Positions 23,401 through 35,000 of a DNA stretch of 64,000 nucleotides are shown piece after piece. Location of the stretch: contig NC_088327.1 of assembly GCF_036884655.1 (NCBI RefSeq), forward strand, positions 10,553,501 through 10,617,500. The letters are read 5' to 3'. This DNA is from Musa acuminata AAA Group. Taxonomy: Eukaryota > Streptophyta > Magnoliopsida > Zingiberales > Musaceae. The notes under the pieces were generated by a model, which worked only from the letters and a program-made list of their open reading frames with translations, was not told the origin of the DNA and searched no databases. Position 1 is the stretch's first letter. Each line of letters opens with the position of its first letter. The translations under genes and the position numbers were made by a program.

Positions 23401-25157
23401 CCAGAAAATTGGAAGCTTTTGAGGAATTGACATGGGTAAGCATTTTCAAGTGATAGAAGCATTTAAATTGAAAAAGGCAGTTTTTCCATTTTGCCTTATG
23501 GGCATTGTTATTAGCACTTCTTTAGATCAAGGCTTTAAATACCAATCCTTTACCAGTTTCACTAACTTGTTGGACTGCCACAGTTATAGTTTATTACCGC
23601 TACAGAAATAGTCTTGGATAGATTTTTCTTCTGCGAGTTGTTTGTGCTAGTGCATAAACAAACTGTAATGGTTGGGCTTTTGGAGTTGCCATTCCAATCT
23701 GGTCAGAAGCTGCATGCTACAACAATCTTTTAACCTTTAGCTTGCTCTTAAACATTTAGAAGCACAAAAGATGGAAATCCAATAAAAACAATGATTAGTA
23801 ATCAGTAGGTGTAGCGAATGTAAGAACCGCTTCCATGAAATGCTTTTGTCCTACAGTTGTAATTGATGCTTTACTCGTTAACAACCAATAGGCCATGTAT
23901 GTTCTGCACCAAGTTACATGATTAGCACTTAGACCCTTAACTGGTATTGAGCTTTGTCATACCCCTCCCCTTCGTGGGTGTGTGTGTGTGTGTGATTTTG
24001 TAGGTCGATGAATATAATCATTGCTAGTCCCAGGCCTACCCTGGCTTTCGCTGGACCTAAACTTCTGAGGGATGTCGACAACTATCCAAGTTTTTCCATA
24101 AGCATACTTATGGAGAACTCTTTCTAGCTGTGTTACTTTCGCATAAATCATTTTTTTAGATTCTCTAATAACATATTATTCACTTGCAGGATTATGGTAT
24201 AGATTTTGATGATCATGAGCACCCAATTAAGGCATTTAAATGTAGATGTGGAAGCAGATTTTGCAGAGATATTAAGCGCCGCAGTATGTTTTCATCTCCA
24301 AAAGCAATACGATACCTAATATTTCATAGTTTTTTCTTTATTTTTTGTGAAGTGAAACTAAAGAGCTTCATATTATTTGGCAGATGGTAAATAGCACTCT
24401 TTTTTAAGGACTGTATGGGATTGTTTGAACCTGCCCACTAAAAAACTTTAGTAAAAACCTTGGGCAAACTACTTTCCTTGGCCTGAAGTATATCCTGTAT
24501 AACTAGATACTTGTTTATCGCCTTATACATGTTTAACTGTGTAGCTATGTTCCAACCAGACATAGCATAACTATTTGGTATCAGCTACAGATAGACAGGG
24601 TCCATCAACTTCTGTCACTTCTTGTTAATCTCCCATCTTCCCTTCAATATTATGTCGCATTCTCTCATTTCTCACTTGCAAATCCTCATTTCTGGTTGGT
24701 TTGGCTGCAATTAATGCAAATAGGTACCGCATGTCGTCATAGGTAAACTCGCATAACTTACCCAGTTAAAAGGTGATGATGTCTAACCGCCAGTGAGTCG
24801 AACAAGTGCTCTCCACTTCTAATCTGATCGAGGGTGAAAATCAGAAGGAGCTTTTTTAGTCCATTCCTCTTTGATAACATGGAATCATTTAGCAACGTTC
24901 AAACAAAAACAAAAGAGAGGTAATAGTGGTCCTAACTGTTTATATTCCTAAATGACAGTCGCTAGTGTTTAATTTAGAAACGCAACGAAGCAAAATATGG
25001 TTATTACATATGGGATACAAATTAGCAAAATTTAGTAAGTGACGGTTTGTTTATTATGGACAAATAGATGCTTTTTTTAGTTTTATCATATATTGTCATC
25101 CTTGTGATAAAACACCATTTATTTTCAGGGAGAAGATCAAGGGCATTGGTTCAATGA
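17437..25157 (+). CDS. SUVR: SUVR-type histone-lysine N-methyltransferase (WIYLD + pre-SET + SET)
   Basis: A nuclear methyltransferase of the SUVR1/2/4 group, which modifies histone H3 lysine 9 and acts in silencing. Nine exons join in phase: 17437-17622, 17829-18233, 18311-18509, 18991-20183, 20558-20823, 23213-23279, 23385-23435, 24190-24283 and 25129-25157, giving about 829 residues. Residues 1-62 are the WIYLD domain (MARQKAIAALNAMKAIGIP...WEYIEAENYRVLADAILD), which is diagnostic for SUVR. Pre-SET cysteines start near residue 550 (CCADC, CTCARE, CKDCP, CGCSMHCGN). SET motifs are GKGWGLRTLDELPRGAFVCEY (two parts), NHRCFDANL, the invariant HHYYHLAFFTTR segment and ELTWDYGIDF. The post-SET is CRCGSRFC, then a basic RRRRRSRALVQ tail. 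Catalytic and cofactor motifs are intact. The ATG at 17437 is chosen because it opens the WIYLD domain. Intron 5 (2.4 kb) holds a LINE fragment. Which SUVR paralogue it is I cannot say. Confidence 0.93.
20197..20570 (+). repeat. 187-bp tandem duplication carrying the splice acceptor of SUVR exon 5
   Basis: Unit 1 (20197-20383) and unit 2 (20384-20570) are nearly identical. Both contain GTGTGTGCTTTAG|GTGTTTCTCACAT, that is the 3' intron end plus the first 13 exon bases. Only the second acceptor (AG at 20556-20557) leads into the SET frame (VFLTSEGKGWG). Use of the first (AG at 20370-20371) would reach an in-frame TAA about 35 codons later. Confidence 0.93.
21040..21395 (-). mobile_element. LINE-type RNase H fragment in SUVR intron 5 (antisense)
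   Basis: The minus strand reads GSECEAIAVKEGIQVAVTQG, ITRLMVERDAANVIDVLNNH, then after stops and a frame change VARFARNI. This is the pattern of the RNase H domain (RVT_3) at the 3' end of plant LINEs: EA.A...GI..A...G...L..E.D...V...LN, and later VAD.LAR. It is broken by stops and is a fossil fragment antisense to the host gene. Confidence 0.6.
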
Positions 25158-26265
25158 ACCTACAGAAATTTTGAAAAGGATTTTGAGTAGGTCTCCAGTA
25201 GAAGGCTTGTTTTTATTGTAATTAACAAGTAATCTGGATGATATGGCGTCCTGCTCGTGGTGTACAGGATGGTATAGGAACAACTTTAATGGATTCTGCT
25301 GAATGTGGACTGGGTTTTGACAGGAATCTTTACCTGACTGTCAGAAGACTTGAACTTAAAAACATTTTGTGGGCATCAGCATCAAATGGTAATCTCCATT
25401 TGGTAGGATGAAGTTTCTCAATTTGATCTGCCTATGACTGTTTTCAAGATTGATAGGTGTAAATGCTGGTCGTTAACATTTTCTCTATGCTAGCAGGAAG
25501 TTTTGTTTACAAGATGCTTAGTTAGAGCTTATCTTAACCCTAACCATGTTTTGTCGTTTAACAACTCTGGCTACGCATCTTGAGTTGGATGAGGCGGTGA
25601 CCCTCAACCTTGTCCAACTTGGCAAATGGTATCCTTCGGTTCTGCGGTCATATTCTTGGTTTTTGCTGTGTCCCTAGTCTTTCTCCAATCGCCAAAAAAA
25701 AGAGTTCTGACTTAGTGTACAGTCTCATTCAGATAACGATCATTCCAACCTTAGCTTTTGTGGGCACGTGATCTTTGCTGAAATCTTACTCGAATCTGTG
25801 ATGCGAATGCCTCTTCGTCCTCTACAAGTGCCACAGATTCCTCAGAAAAAAAAATTCGAGGGCTTGAACGGACCGGATGATGGCAACATCAGCTCACAGG
25901 GGACTTTTGATGACCGCCGAAAGCAACTTTAGGGTCCACACAGATGCTTTCGAGGCGTAAAGATCTGCCAAGCTTCTTCATTCTCGATTGGTGGATATGC
26001 TTTTGAGTGCCAACTCCATTTGCAAGAAGATGCCTCATCTAATGATAGGGACGGCATTCAATTCTATCATCGACTACTTTGGCTCGACGGTCAGCACGAA
26101 TAAAGGCGATGGGACCAATGCTGGGTCCATGTAATTGCAACGAATGGAAAGAATGACGGCATCATCATGGTTGGGCGTGCTTTTGAGTGTCCTTTCGACA
26201 CTTTAAACTGGCTTTAAATAACCAATCGAGCATGCCTTATTATTAGATGAGTGAGGTGAAGCGAT
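25158..26265 (+). other. 3' flank of SUVR and unassigned spacer
   Basis: The first few hundred bases are probable 3' UTR. From about 25870 to 26135 a plus-strand frame reads SRLVDMLLSANSICKKMPHL and IIDYFGSTVSTNK with stops on both sides. It looks like degraded coding sequence, but I do not recognise it. Confidence 0.4.
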
Positions 26266-26281
26266 ATCTGTGAAGGCCAAT

Positions 26282-26629
26282 ATGGTGACACAGGCAAAGA
26301 GACTTGGCAGAGGAGACACGCAGGTCACCCTTGCTAAGGTTCAACTGAGAGCATCCATGGAGTGTTGGAAGTCGATGAGGCAGGCCTTGTGGAAGCTGCG
26401 GTCACGGTTGCGAGGCATGGCGGCACCACTGAGGCAGAGTTCAGCGAGTTTTGCTTATGATCTAAAGAGCTACTCCCAGAACTTTGACGATGGTTTCCTC
26501 CATGAGCAGTTTGTGCCGTGCTCTCACCACTTCATTCAATTCCTGACGAACGTCAGTCCTCTGGAGGCGCAATTTTGCTTATTAGAAGTTGGATCGTACC
26601 GAGCTCTCACCACTTCATTCAATTCCTGA
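26282..26629 (+). CDS. Doubtful small ORF with a YDxxSYxxNFDDG motif
   Basis: An open frame of about 115 codons starts MVTQAKRLGRG and contains a basic stretch (WKLRSRLRGMAAPLRQ) followed by FAYDLKSYSQNFDDGF. Small plant proteins with a basic helix and a C-terminal F.YD..SY..NFDDG motif exist, and that is the only resemblance I can offer. After the motif the frame runs into an 83-bp tandem duplication that supplies its tail, so the natural end is probably disturbed. It may be the last exon of a gene whose other exons I could not place, or a pseudogene. Confidence 0.35.
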   Translation: MVTQAKRLGRGDTQVTLAKVQLRASMECWKSMRQALWKLRSRLRGMAAPLRQSSASFAYDLKSYSQNFDDGFLHEQFVPCSHHFIQFLTNVSPLEAQFCLLEVGSYRALTTSFNS

Positions 26630-26680
26630 CGACCGTCAGTTCTCTGGAGGCGCAATTTTGCTTATTAGAAGTTGGATCGT
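26513..26680 (+). repeat. 83-bp tandem duplication
   Basis: Two adjacent copies (26513-26595 and 26596-26680) share CTCTCACCACTTCATTCAAT, CTGGAGGCGCAATTTTGC and TTATTAGAAGTTGGATCGT with only a few mismatches, so the event is recent. It falls at the 3' end of the small ORF. Confidence 0.95.
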
Positions 26681-26699
26681 AAAAGAGGGGTAATTTCCA

Positions 26700-28246
26700 T
26701 GTATGTGTATCGACTTGGAAAGGCTAAATCTTCCTCGAGGACAAGTAAATAATTATGTCGAGTCGTAGAGTTCCTCTCGTTTCCTATCTAAATTAGAAAT
26801 CTATATTACACGTTAGCATACCACATTCTTCCTATTAAGCAATCTTAACGTGATCGGCGTCGATTGTCTACTGCCTTCTCTGTACCTGAGAAACGAGATG
26901 CTGTCCCCATCACCAGTATTGCCTCATAAAATGTCCAGTAAGATTAAAAGGTTAACCCGTGACGATACAGATTATTAGCACAACTATTTATTCAGGTCTT
27001 TGGAACTCGAAGAGTATTGTTTTGACAATGGAAATCGACTTCAAAGGATTGAATCGACGATCTGTATTCAATCTCATTATATTAGGATTAATTACTCATG
27101 TGATTTACATTGAGAATCTATAATTTTAAAAATAAAATAAATAATCTCATATATTCTGAATAAATTTAATATATCAAATAATTTTAATATATCATTTATT
27201 TTAAATAATTTTATCGATAATAAATAAAAATAAAATGGATGTTAAAATTATTTTTTTATTTATTATTTCGTATTGACCTAACATGTTATGTCACGTATTA
27301 TGTTTTTCGTCAAACACAGCTGACATCGTTACGATAAATGAGATTATTTATTTTATTTTTTAAATTATAAATATTTTTAATATAAAATTTTTAAATATAA
27401 GAATCATGATATTAATAAGATTCAAATAAACAAAAAGTATAATTAGTCTCGTTATATTACGTTGGCATTCCTATCAGATGCGTGGGATTAGGATAAGACG
27501 AGAAGTAATGAGGTATGAGTTGTATGCACGTCTGTCCCATCTTCTGCTCCAACAAAGATTCTTCTGGTCTCTCAGTTCATTTTGGCTGATAATGTACTAT
27601 AGATGTGGAAGATGATATTATAGCTGTAGATAACAACGTAGATAACAACAAATTTGTAATAGACCATTTTTTTTCCCAAAAACACAAAAACAAAAACAAA
27701 ATTTGAATTAAGAAACAGAAAGTATACAATATGGCTTATATACTGGTCATCGTATAAAATAGACAGTAGTTCAGAAGGAAAGTGTTGAGCTGTGGTGCGA
27801 CCAAATGTGCATATGCTGTTACACTCATGAAAACAGTGTAAACATACAATTGAAATCTTTAAATATAATGATAGATGCCATTATATGATTGCCCTCAGTA
27901 TATAGTATTGGATAATCTTTGAATTAGTCTCAAAGCGACCATCTCTCCAAGCATGGAGAAGCCTTTTCTCGGCGCTTCGCAGCTATTGCTTCACATCAAA
28001 TGCTTCGCGTTGAAGAGCCGACAAATGCAAAGTAGGCTGCTGCTAAGCAAAATGCTCAGTATCCCTCTTTTTCTCTTACGTATAACGAATCTAAGACTCC
28101 CACCCTCCTGCAAAGAGTTAGCCATTACTGTTAATGTTAACGAAGCCAAAGGAGGTTTAGTTCACACGACAACGGAATACAATTTCTAGCAAAATAATTA
28201 GTGTCAGCCACAATTTTCTTCAAATTCCTATAGCACTAATCTCTCG
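26700..28246. other. AT-rich intergenic region, no gene seen
   Basis: AT-rich spacer with no convincing coding frame. The 78-codon frame at 27953-28189 lacks family resemblance and codon bias. The word TTTGTAATAGACC near 27652 recurs as AGTTGTAATAGACC near 28943, on the far side of the LTR fragment; this is probably coincidence. Confidence 0.5.
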
Positions 28247-28926
28247 TGTTAGAAAACCTTATCCAAAGGAGGTCCCGTAGTGATAAGGATAATAATTACG
28301 ATAAGACTCGCGTGACATCAGCTGTCCCAGATGACGCATTACGTCATTGTTGACCTGATGAGGCACCCGATCAAAATGGACCAGAACACTTACCAAGGCA
28401 CATTAACACCCTCAGGCTCAATCCCCCACGCCACGTCAACGGCAATGTCAGACGCTACCAAAAGTACGATCCTGCTCCCTGTAGGCAGGCACATCATGCA
28501 ACGTTAATTCTCACTATAAAAACCCTCATACATTGAGGGGGAAAGGGAGAAAGGGAGAAAAAGAGAAAGAGAGAGGCACAAGAGTAGCAGACACAACTTA
28601 GCAAAAAAAAAGAAACCCCCACGATCACCCACTGACTTGATCGTTGGAGGGGTCGGACCGAGCTCCCCGACCCGACCTTTGTGCAGGTGCGAAGCCGAAT
28701 GTCCCCACTGAACGCACAGGCGAGGAGTTCTTGCTCGGAGGGAATAGTGACCCCGTCCCAATCGGAACACCGTGATCGACCACCTCAACAGTCAGGAGGA
28801 GCGTCCCAGGGAGATCCCCGTCATCTAGACCCGAACCAAGCCGCGCCGGTCCCGATGCCACGGCTAAAAATTATTTACACTAGCACGTAGAACGTGAGCT
28901 AATAAAGTTAGAGATCTGTCCCTACA
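28247..28926 (+). mobile_element. Gypsy-type LTR fragment (solo LTR-like)
   Basis: A GC-rich block starts TGTTAG and ends near CCCTACA. It contains ACTATAAAAACCCTC (TATA region, about 28512-28528), a purine-rich GAGAAAGGGAGAAA section and then GACTTGATCGTTGGAGG and CCCGACCCGACC. That arrangement is familiar from plant Tat-lineage Gypsy LTRs. No internal polyprotein adjoins it. I could not find a matching 5-bp target duplication, so the ends are provisional. Confidence 0.55.
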
Positions 28927-29258
28927 GAATATTAGCTAATAAAGTTGTAATAGACCAGTAAACAATGGCATAGTTCGAAATGTGCTGTCCCACTAAGTTT
29001 GCAGTTCATTTCATCTTCTGTTAGACTTCTGGAATATGATTCATTTGTCATGGCCACGTCTATTGCCTAACAATTGAAGCGTGGTCAGCGAGGCCATTTT
29101 TGTTGTAATATTCAAAGTCTTTTATGATTCAGAGTGTCACAAATTTCTTCCTTTTTTTTCTTATTTTTAAGCTACTGCTTTGATTTATTCCTGAATATAT
29201 ATATAATAATCTTGGAAGACCTCACATTAGTACTCAAAGAGCCACATGCATACATCCA

Positions 29259-29265
29259 TATAAAA
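29259..29265 (+). promoter_or_regulatory. Candidate TATA box of the acid phosphatase gene
   Basis: TATAAAA lies 178 bases upstream of the first in-frame ATG. The leader it implies contains a short upstream ORF (29379-29432, 17 codons, MRSFLLFSLVQRL...) ending just before the main start. A second TATA-like run at 29428-29436 abuts the ATG at 29437. If that one is used, translation must start at 29461 or 29476. Confidence 0.4.
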
Positions 29266-29436
29266 CGAAGGAGAAGGCGCTGAGTAGTAGGTACGGCACA
29301 GCGGAGGACAGATGTTCTTGCCAGCTCAAACTCATTCATCACCATAACATCTCCTTCATCAACCACCACCGCCAAGCCATGAGGTCATTTCTTCTCTTTT
29401 CACTGGTTCAGAGGTTGAATCCGCGCATATAAATAT

Positions 29437-30498
29437 ATGGAAGAACAAGCAGCGATTCATATGCCGAGGAAGAAGATGAGAGGGGAGGTCATCCTACTGT
29501 GTCTGTGGCTGTGCACGGGGCTTGTGGCTGGGGACTGGAACATCCTCAGCTACATCACTAGCAAGAGAGAGGATGACAGGAACAGCAACGTGGAGTTCAG
29601 CCTGAGGAACTACTGCGAGAGCTGGCGGATGAACGCGGAGCTGAACAACATCCGGGGGTTCGAGGTGGTGCCAGGGGAGTGCGTCGGCTACATCGGCGCC
29701 TACATGACGTCGACGCAGTACGAGGTGGACGTCCAGCTCGCCGCCGAGGAGTCCCTCTTGTTCCTCACCGACAGCTTTCAGCCCTCCGGCGACGGCAAGG
29801 ACGCATGGATCTTCGACCTCGACGACGTCCTCCTCTCCACCGTGCCCTACTTCAAGATGCACGACTTCGGGTACACATCATATATAGGACTAGGATCTTC
29901 TTCTCTACATACATACCATTTTGCTGCACAAGTGGAATGTTGGTTCTGTGAAATGACTGTGTTGGGATGGATGCAGAGGAACCAAGACAAACAGAGGGAG
30001 CCTCGAGGCATGGATGAGGGAGGGCAATGCGCCTGCCATCGAGCACATGCTGACACTCTTCTACCTAATCAGAGGAAAAGGGTTGAAGGTCTTCATCCTC
30101 TCTTCCAGAGCAGAGTATCTCAGAGAAGCGACCGTCGAAAACCTCATCGCCGTCGGCTATCATGGTTGGACTGATCTCATCCTCAGGTCTGTACATCTTT
30201 ATGAATGAATGCGTATGATAATGCAAGCATCGAGACCAACTATTAGCAGACTACATATCAGCACGCTTCTGTTCTAATTCATTCTCCCTTCTCATCAACC
30301 TGCAAATATTTGATCTCCAGGTCGGAGGAGGACAAATATACCTGCGCAGAGGAGTACAAGGCAAAACAGAGGAGCAAGTTGGTCCACGAAGGCTACCGCC
30401 TGTGGGGAATTGTTGGGAGCCAATGGAGCAGCCTCGGGGGTTACACCACCGCCCGAAGAATCTTCAAGCTCCCAAACCCTATGTACTATGAGTATTAG
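29437..30498 (+). CDS. Acid phosphatase, HAD class-B / vegetative storage protein family
   Basis: A secreted or vacuolar phosphomonoesterase-type protein. Three exons (29437-29870, 29977-30186 and 30321-30498) join in phase to about 273 residues. A signal peptide is evident (MRGEVILLCLWLCTGLVAG). MRGE at 29476 or MPRKK at 29461 may be the real start rather than 29437, which leaves a long pre-signal. Family landmarks are NYCESWRMNAELNN, VPGECVGYIGAYM, HAD motif I AWIFDLDDVLLSTVPYF, then GLKVFILSSRAEYLREAT (motif II), the Lys region KQRSKLVHEGYRLWG, and the terminal GSQWSSL...FKLPNPMYY. Both Asp of DxD are kept, with Val after them where many members have Thr. It is followed after about 1.5 kb by the convergent CFA-1 gene. 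A fragment of its exon 2 reappears at 56721. Enzyme or storage role cannot be decided from sequence. Confidence 0.9.
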
Positions 30499-31494
30499 AA
30501 CGTCATCATCTCTCTGCCAACTTTCTCATTCCCTCCGCCAAAAATAAGTGGCCCTCATTTCCCTTCCTACATGGAGAAAGATATGAGTTCACATGTTTTT
30601 GTCTCAACGCACAGTTCTTTACCGTGTTGCCATCCATCGTCAGTGACTATATCTTGTTGAAGTTAATAATAAATTATAATGAAAAACACTTTACTATCAA
30701 GAACGAATTGTAATATCACATATTAAGGTTAAATTACTTGTGAAATACAACACCATAGATTTGCACGAAAGATATGTTGATATTCTAATGATTATTATAT
30801 TACTAGGATGTCCTGTTACTATATAGACGAGAAATAATTAAGATCATCTTCTAAAATTTATTAAGATATAGACTCGCTCGATCACTTTAATTAAAATATA
30901 ATTAGATATTTTGAAATTAATCAGGTCATATAATTCAAGGAAAAAGAAAGAGTAAATGTAAGATAGCCCGGATTAAAGATAAAAGTTATACATGTCTTCT
31001 TCCACAACATGGAGTGGCCTCTATACTCTCATGCCAGAAACCCAAGCTTTTTCACCGTTGTTCTCGGCCAGTTAGATCAAACCTTGCCTCTGTTTACTAT
31101 CAGCCCCTACAGTTTTGCGGGATTCTGCGATCACCTGAGCATGTATACAGAAGCTATTGATGTGAGTCCTAAGGCGATGCATACGAGGGATCTAAAGATA
31201 TGGCACCGACCGTGAATGGGGAGCGTTTCTCGAAGGCACTTTGTCCATCGAATGGGAGCGGTAAACATAGTAGCGGTGTTCGAAACTCGTCCGAGTCCGC
31301 TCACTGCAGGTGATTATAAGTTGGCAGAAAATAGTCTATTTTCCAAAGATTGAACTTTTTGAAGGCCTTTCTTCCACAGGACAGGAGACGGTAAGTTTAC
31401 GAAATAGTCAACGTACTGCTCTTCTTAAATAAAGTCTGGTCACTACGCGTGAGAGCACGACATTGGGCGATGAATAACATAATACACTAGATTG
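30499..31494. other. Spacer between acid phosphatase and CFA-1
   Basis: 3' UTR of the phosphatase, then AT-rich DNA with a GC-richer stretch at 31000-31400 whose open frame (31009-31215) I cannot assign. No RNA gene is seen. Confidence 0.5.
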
Positions 31495-31641
31495 TTCCCA
31501 TCTTTGTAAAATCTCAAGCTTTAAACTCGACGACCTGAAACATGGCTGGAATGAGATAATACACTAGATTGTTCAACAGATGCTGCAACCATATATATAT
31601 TTTTCTCTCTATTTGGTGTGTGAGTCAGAGAGATGATAATT

Positions 31642-31844
31642 TTTGTCCTTGTCATCGTCCTATCAATTATTGCATATAACCAAATTCTGGAAAATGAAAG
31701 AGCGTCTTTTCTGGGTAATCATAAGCACCACTTTAATCATATATATATATATAAATATACATATATATATACATATATATATATATACATATACATACAT
31801 ATATACATATACATACATATATACATATACATACATATATACAT

Positions 31845-31896
<52 letters not shown>

Positions 31897-31975
31897 TGTC
31901 CTTGTCATCGTCCTATCAATTATTGCATATAACCAAACTCTGGAAAATGAAGAGCGTCTTTTCTGGGTAATCATA
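31642..31975. repeat. ~90-bp duplication flanking an (AT/ACAT)n microsatellite
   Basis: The sequence starting TTTGTCCTTGTCATCGTCCT occurs at 31642-31735 and again at 31895-31975, separated by about 155 bases of ATATAC/ACAT/TA repeat. Copy 2 of the segmental duplication (57435-57530) has one unit and no microsatellite, so the expansion came after the duplication. It lies just 3' of the CFA-1 stop codon. Confidence 0.93.
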
Positions 31976-32014
31976 ATAATTTACAACACCGACAAACCAA
32001 ACGAACATATAAAA

Positions 32015-35000
32015 TCAACGACAGGTAGCGGGAATGCTGTTGAATGGTTCACCAAAAGCTCTCAAGTTACCAGGACGAGAAAACACTATCTGCATTATCC
32101 CAAGTTAAGATCGGTTCACATCAACTCGTCAAGCACAAAAGATACTATACTAAAAATTTGTGTTATAATTGCTTAATAGGATCATAATAGAAAAGTTAAT
32201 TAGGGCATGTTGATTATCATAATAACTCATTAACATACCTGATAATCTCCAAGCGTACATGATTTAAAACCAGCGGCGCAGTACATGAAATAATACTCCC
32301 ATGTGCGGAAAAACTTCTCATCAAATCCCATGGCAAGAATTTGTCTGAAACCAAAGAAGACTTTTGTCAGACAACAATATCTGTAACAGAAACATTGAAT
32401 ACCAGAACAACATGAAATACTATCATTAATTGGTAAACAAAGCATGCAGATGGTTGCAAACCGAATATAAACTTCCTCTATTAAGTCTTCTACGGAAATA
32501 GTTAGATTCAGTCATTTGACCATGCTGCTGGCTTTGTAAGTTGGTATTCCACCAAACATCCGAAACGGCTTGTTGTTGGACGGCAGGTGAAAGCTACTGA
32601 GATGATACAACTACAAAGTTCATATACGAGAGCCTAAATTTTGGTCAAAAAGGACTTTGTAGTGGGCAGTTGTCAAAAATCCAGAGGTCAGACTGATAAA
32701 AAAGACCAGGAGCAGACATAGTTTGCCCACTTGGTAGGCAGCATAACATTGGGCACATTGGAGTACCGAAAAGACAAGAAGCCCCATCCCACAATATACA
32801 GGGACCAGGGCAGTAACAGCTTACCCGGGAACCTCCAATATGATTAATCTATGTCAGCAATATGCTCATAAATACATGTAAAAAAGAGGGTAGATACTTA
32901 CTCCTTGTTCGCAAAGAAATTATTCCTCCAGCATCGAAGTGTTTGGTAGTAATGAATGCCGATATTTTCAAGGTGCTCAATACTACATGAACAGGAAACA
33001 ACCATGAGAGTTGAAGAGGATTGGGAAATGACACCAGGAAAATGCAACTCATTTAAATCACTTATAAATGTTGAGCATGTAATATAACATTTAATTCAAA
33101 CAATTTGTTACCAGAATCTAGATGAAGTAGCCATAGCTGTTGTTATTCTACTCAAAGAAGGAAGACATCCTCCTGGAAAGATGTATTCCTTAATGAAGTC
33201 AGAGCTTCTCCTGTATTCATCATAGCGTTCATCTGGGATTGATATGAACTGCATGGTAACCAAAGTGGGACATATTACAGTCTAAGACAGCTACAGACAT
33301 GTTATCCAACGAAAATTAACCATGCAGAGAAAAAATTAATTAAAGAAATACAATTCATGAATATGGATACTGTAAGAAGCTCTTCTGATTCTAATTTCGG
33401 GTTAACTATTACATCTATGTTAATCTATTTTATCATTTAACCTATCGCAAGAATCTAAAATAAATAAATTATATTTTGTGTTCACAAGCTAGAGCACAGA
33501 ACCTCAAATCATCAAAGCATCACATGAACCAGATTCAATATAACACCAAGTTATGGAGCATCAAAATTATCGTATTAGTTTCTCACAAGAGTTGCAGTTG
33601 AACATGACTAATGCCTGTCTAAAATGATAAATCGTGTCATCAAGAAAGTCAACACACCAAAGCTAGAAAACAAATAAAGACCTGCTAAGAAACACATCTG
33701 CCAGTCCCATCAATGCTAATCTCCAATTAGATAAACATTCTTCACATGAAATATGTTGTCATACACAGTATGTTGTATTTTCTTTCATGAGACCAGTGCC
33801 AGTGTAACATTTAATGTAATTCTTGAAGTTGGTCATCCAACTCCCATGCTTTTCAAATCCAACACTTGTTGCCTTTTAGATTTTTTACACATTGATTAGG
33901 AGGTCTTCATGCACAATCTAAATTGCTGTCGTCAGTATTACCATCTCTATTCAATTCCTCATATATATTAAATAAATAAGAACCCAGTTCTTCCTCTATC
34001 AGAAAAACTGAATTTAAAACTAAAATTCTCAAATGAATACTGAACCTCTCAATTTTCTGGAACACTTTTCCTGCGATGTATGTCAAAAACATGAACCAAA
34101 AGAAGCACAAGGTGCTAATGAGCTTCTTTCACATTACTGCATGAAATGTCCGATACTTACGAAAGTTGAAGTTGAATCTTTGTTCTAAAATTTCAAAATA
34201 AATTTACTCCCAAGTGCAGAAAAAGAAATACTCTCATAACCTTAACAACCATTGTTACTTAGATTATAGCTCAATTATCGTCATTGAAAAATATCAGAAA
34301 GCCAAATGCCACAATGTAAAACTTTAGTCCCTTCTAGCTAACAGATGAATGCTCAAATGTCTCATATGGATGTAGAGCTCAAGTTGCTTCTCTAGAAAAT
34401 CCACTACTTTAATAAATCTGAAAATTGAGCAAAATGTGAGGAAACCTCAAGTCTTAGTGGATTCCTAACTTGAATCAACACCATACGTACCAACTTGTAG
34501 TTCATAAGTGATATTTATGAGCTAAGATACATATACATCATCACTTTAGTCTGTATATATAACCTAAGAGATTTCGTTGGCTATACATCATAATATCATT
34601 TCACCATTGCTTTTAAACTGTTTTGTCTTTCTATATCGTTCTGTGTTGTGTCCATCATCCAGTTCGATTGAGTTGAACTTATCCTTTTTCATATATAATA
34701 TAAGTTGCCCTTTTAGCTATTTCTTAGACCATGCTTCCTAATCTATTGCTTTTTTCACAACCTAGGCAATCTATTTGTCACCAAATTGTCTTGGTTCCCT
34801 CACTGCTGTCTTCATCAACTTGTGCTGAACTTACCATCTTCTATAGTTTCTAGTCTCTTTTTTAGCAATTTTCTAGATTATGCTTCCTACCCTTTTGTGT
34901 TTTGCACAACCTATTTGCCACCTAATTGTCTTGGGACCCTCACTGCCAAGCAAATTTTGCCTAGAAATTTTAATTCATAAGACCAAATATAGGACCAAAA

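Noticed and set aside
28504..28890. Overlapping ORFs near 28.6 kb as genes
   Set aside because: They lie in the R/U5-like part of a Gypsy-type LTR and contain low-complexity purine tracts.
29494..29862. Antisense 122-codon ORF across acid phosphatase exon 1
   Set aside because: Shadow of the GC-rich coding exon; the sense frame has full family motifs.
31633..32176. ORFs rich in IYIYTYIY as a membrane or repeat protein
   Set aside because: They are translations of an AT/ACAT microsatellite and overlap the antisense last exon of CFA-1.
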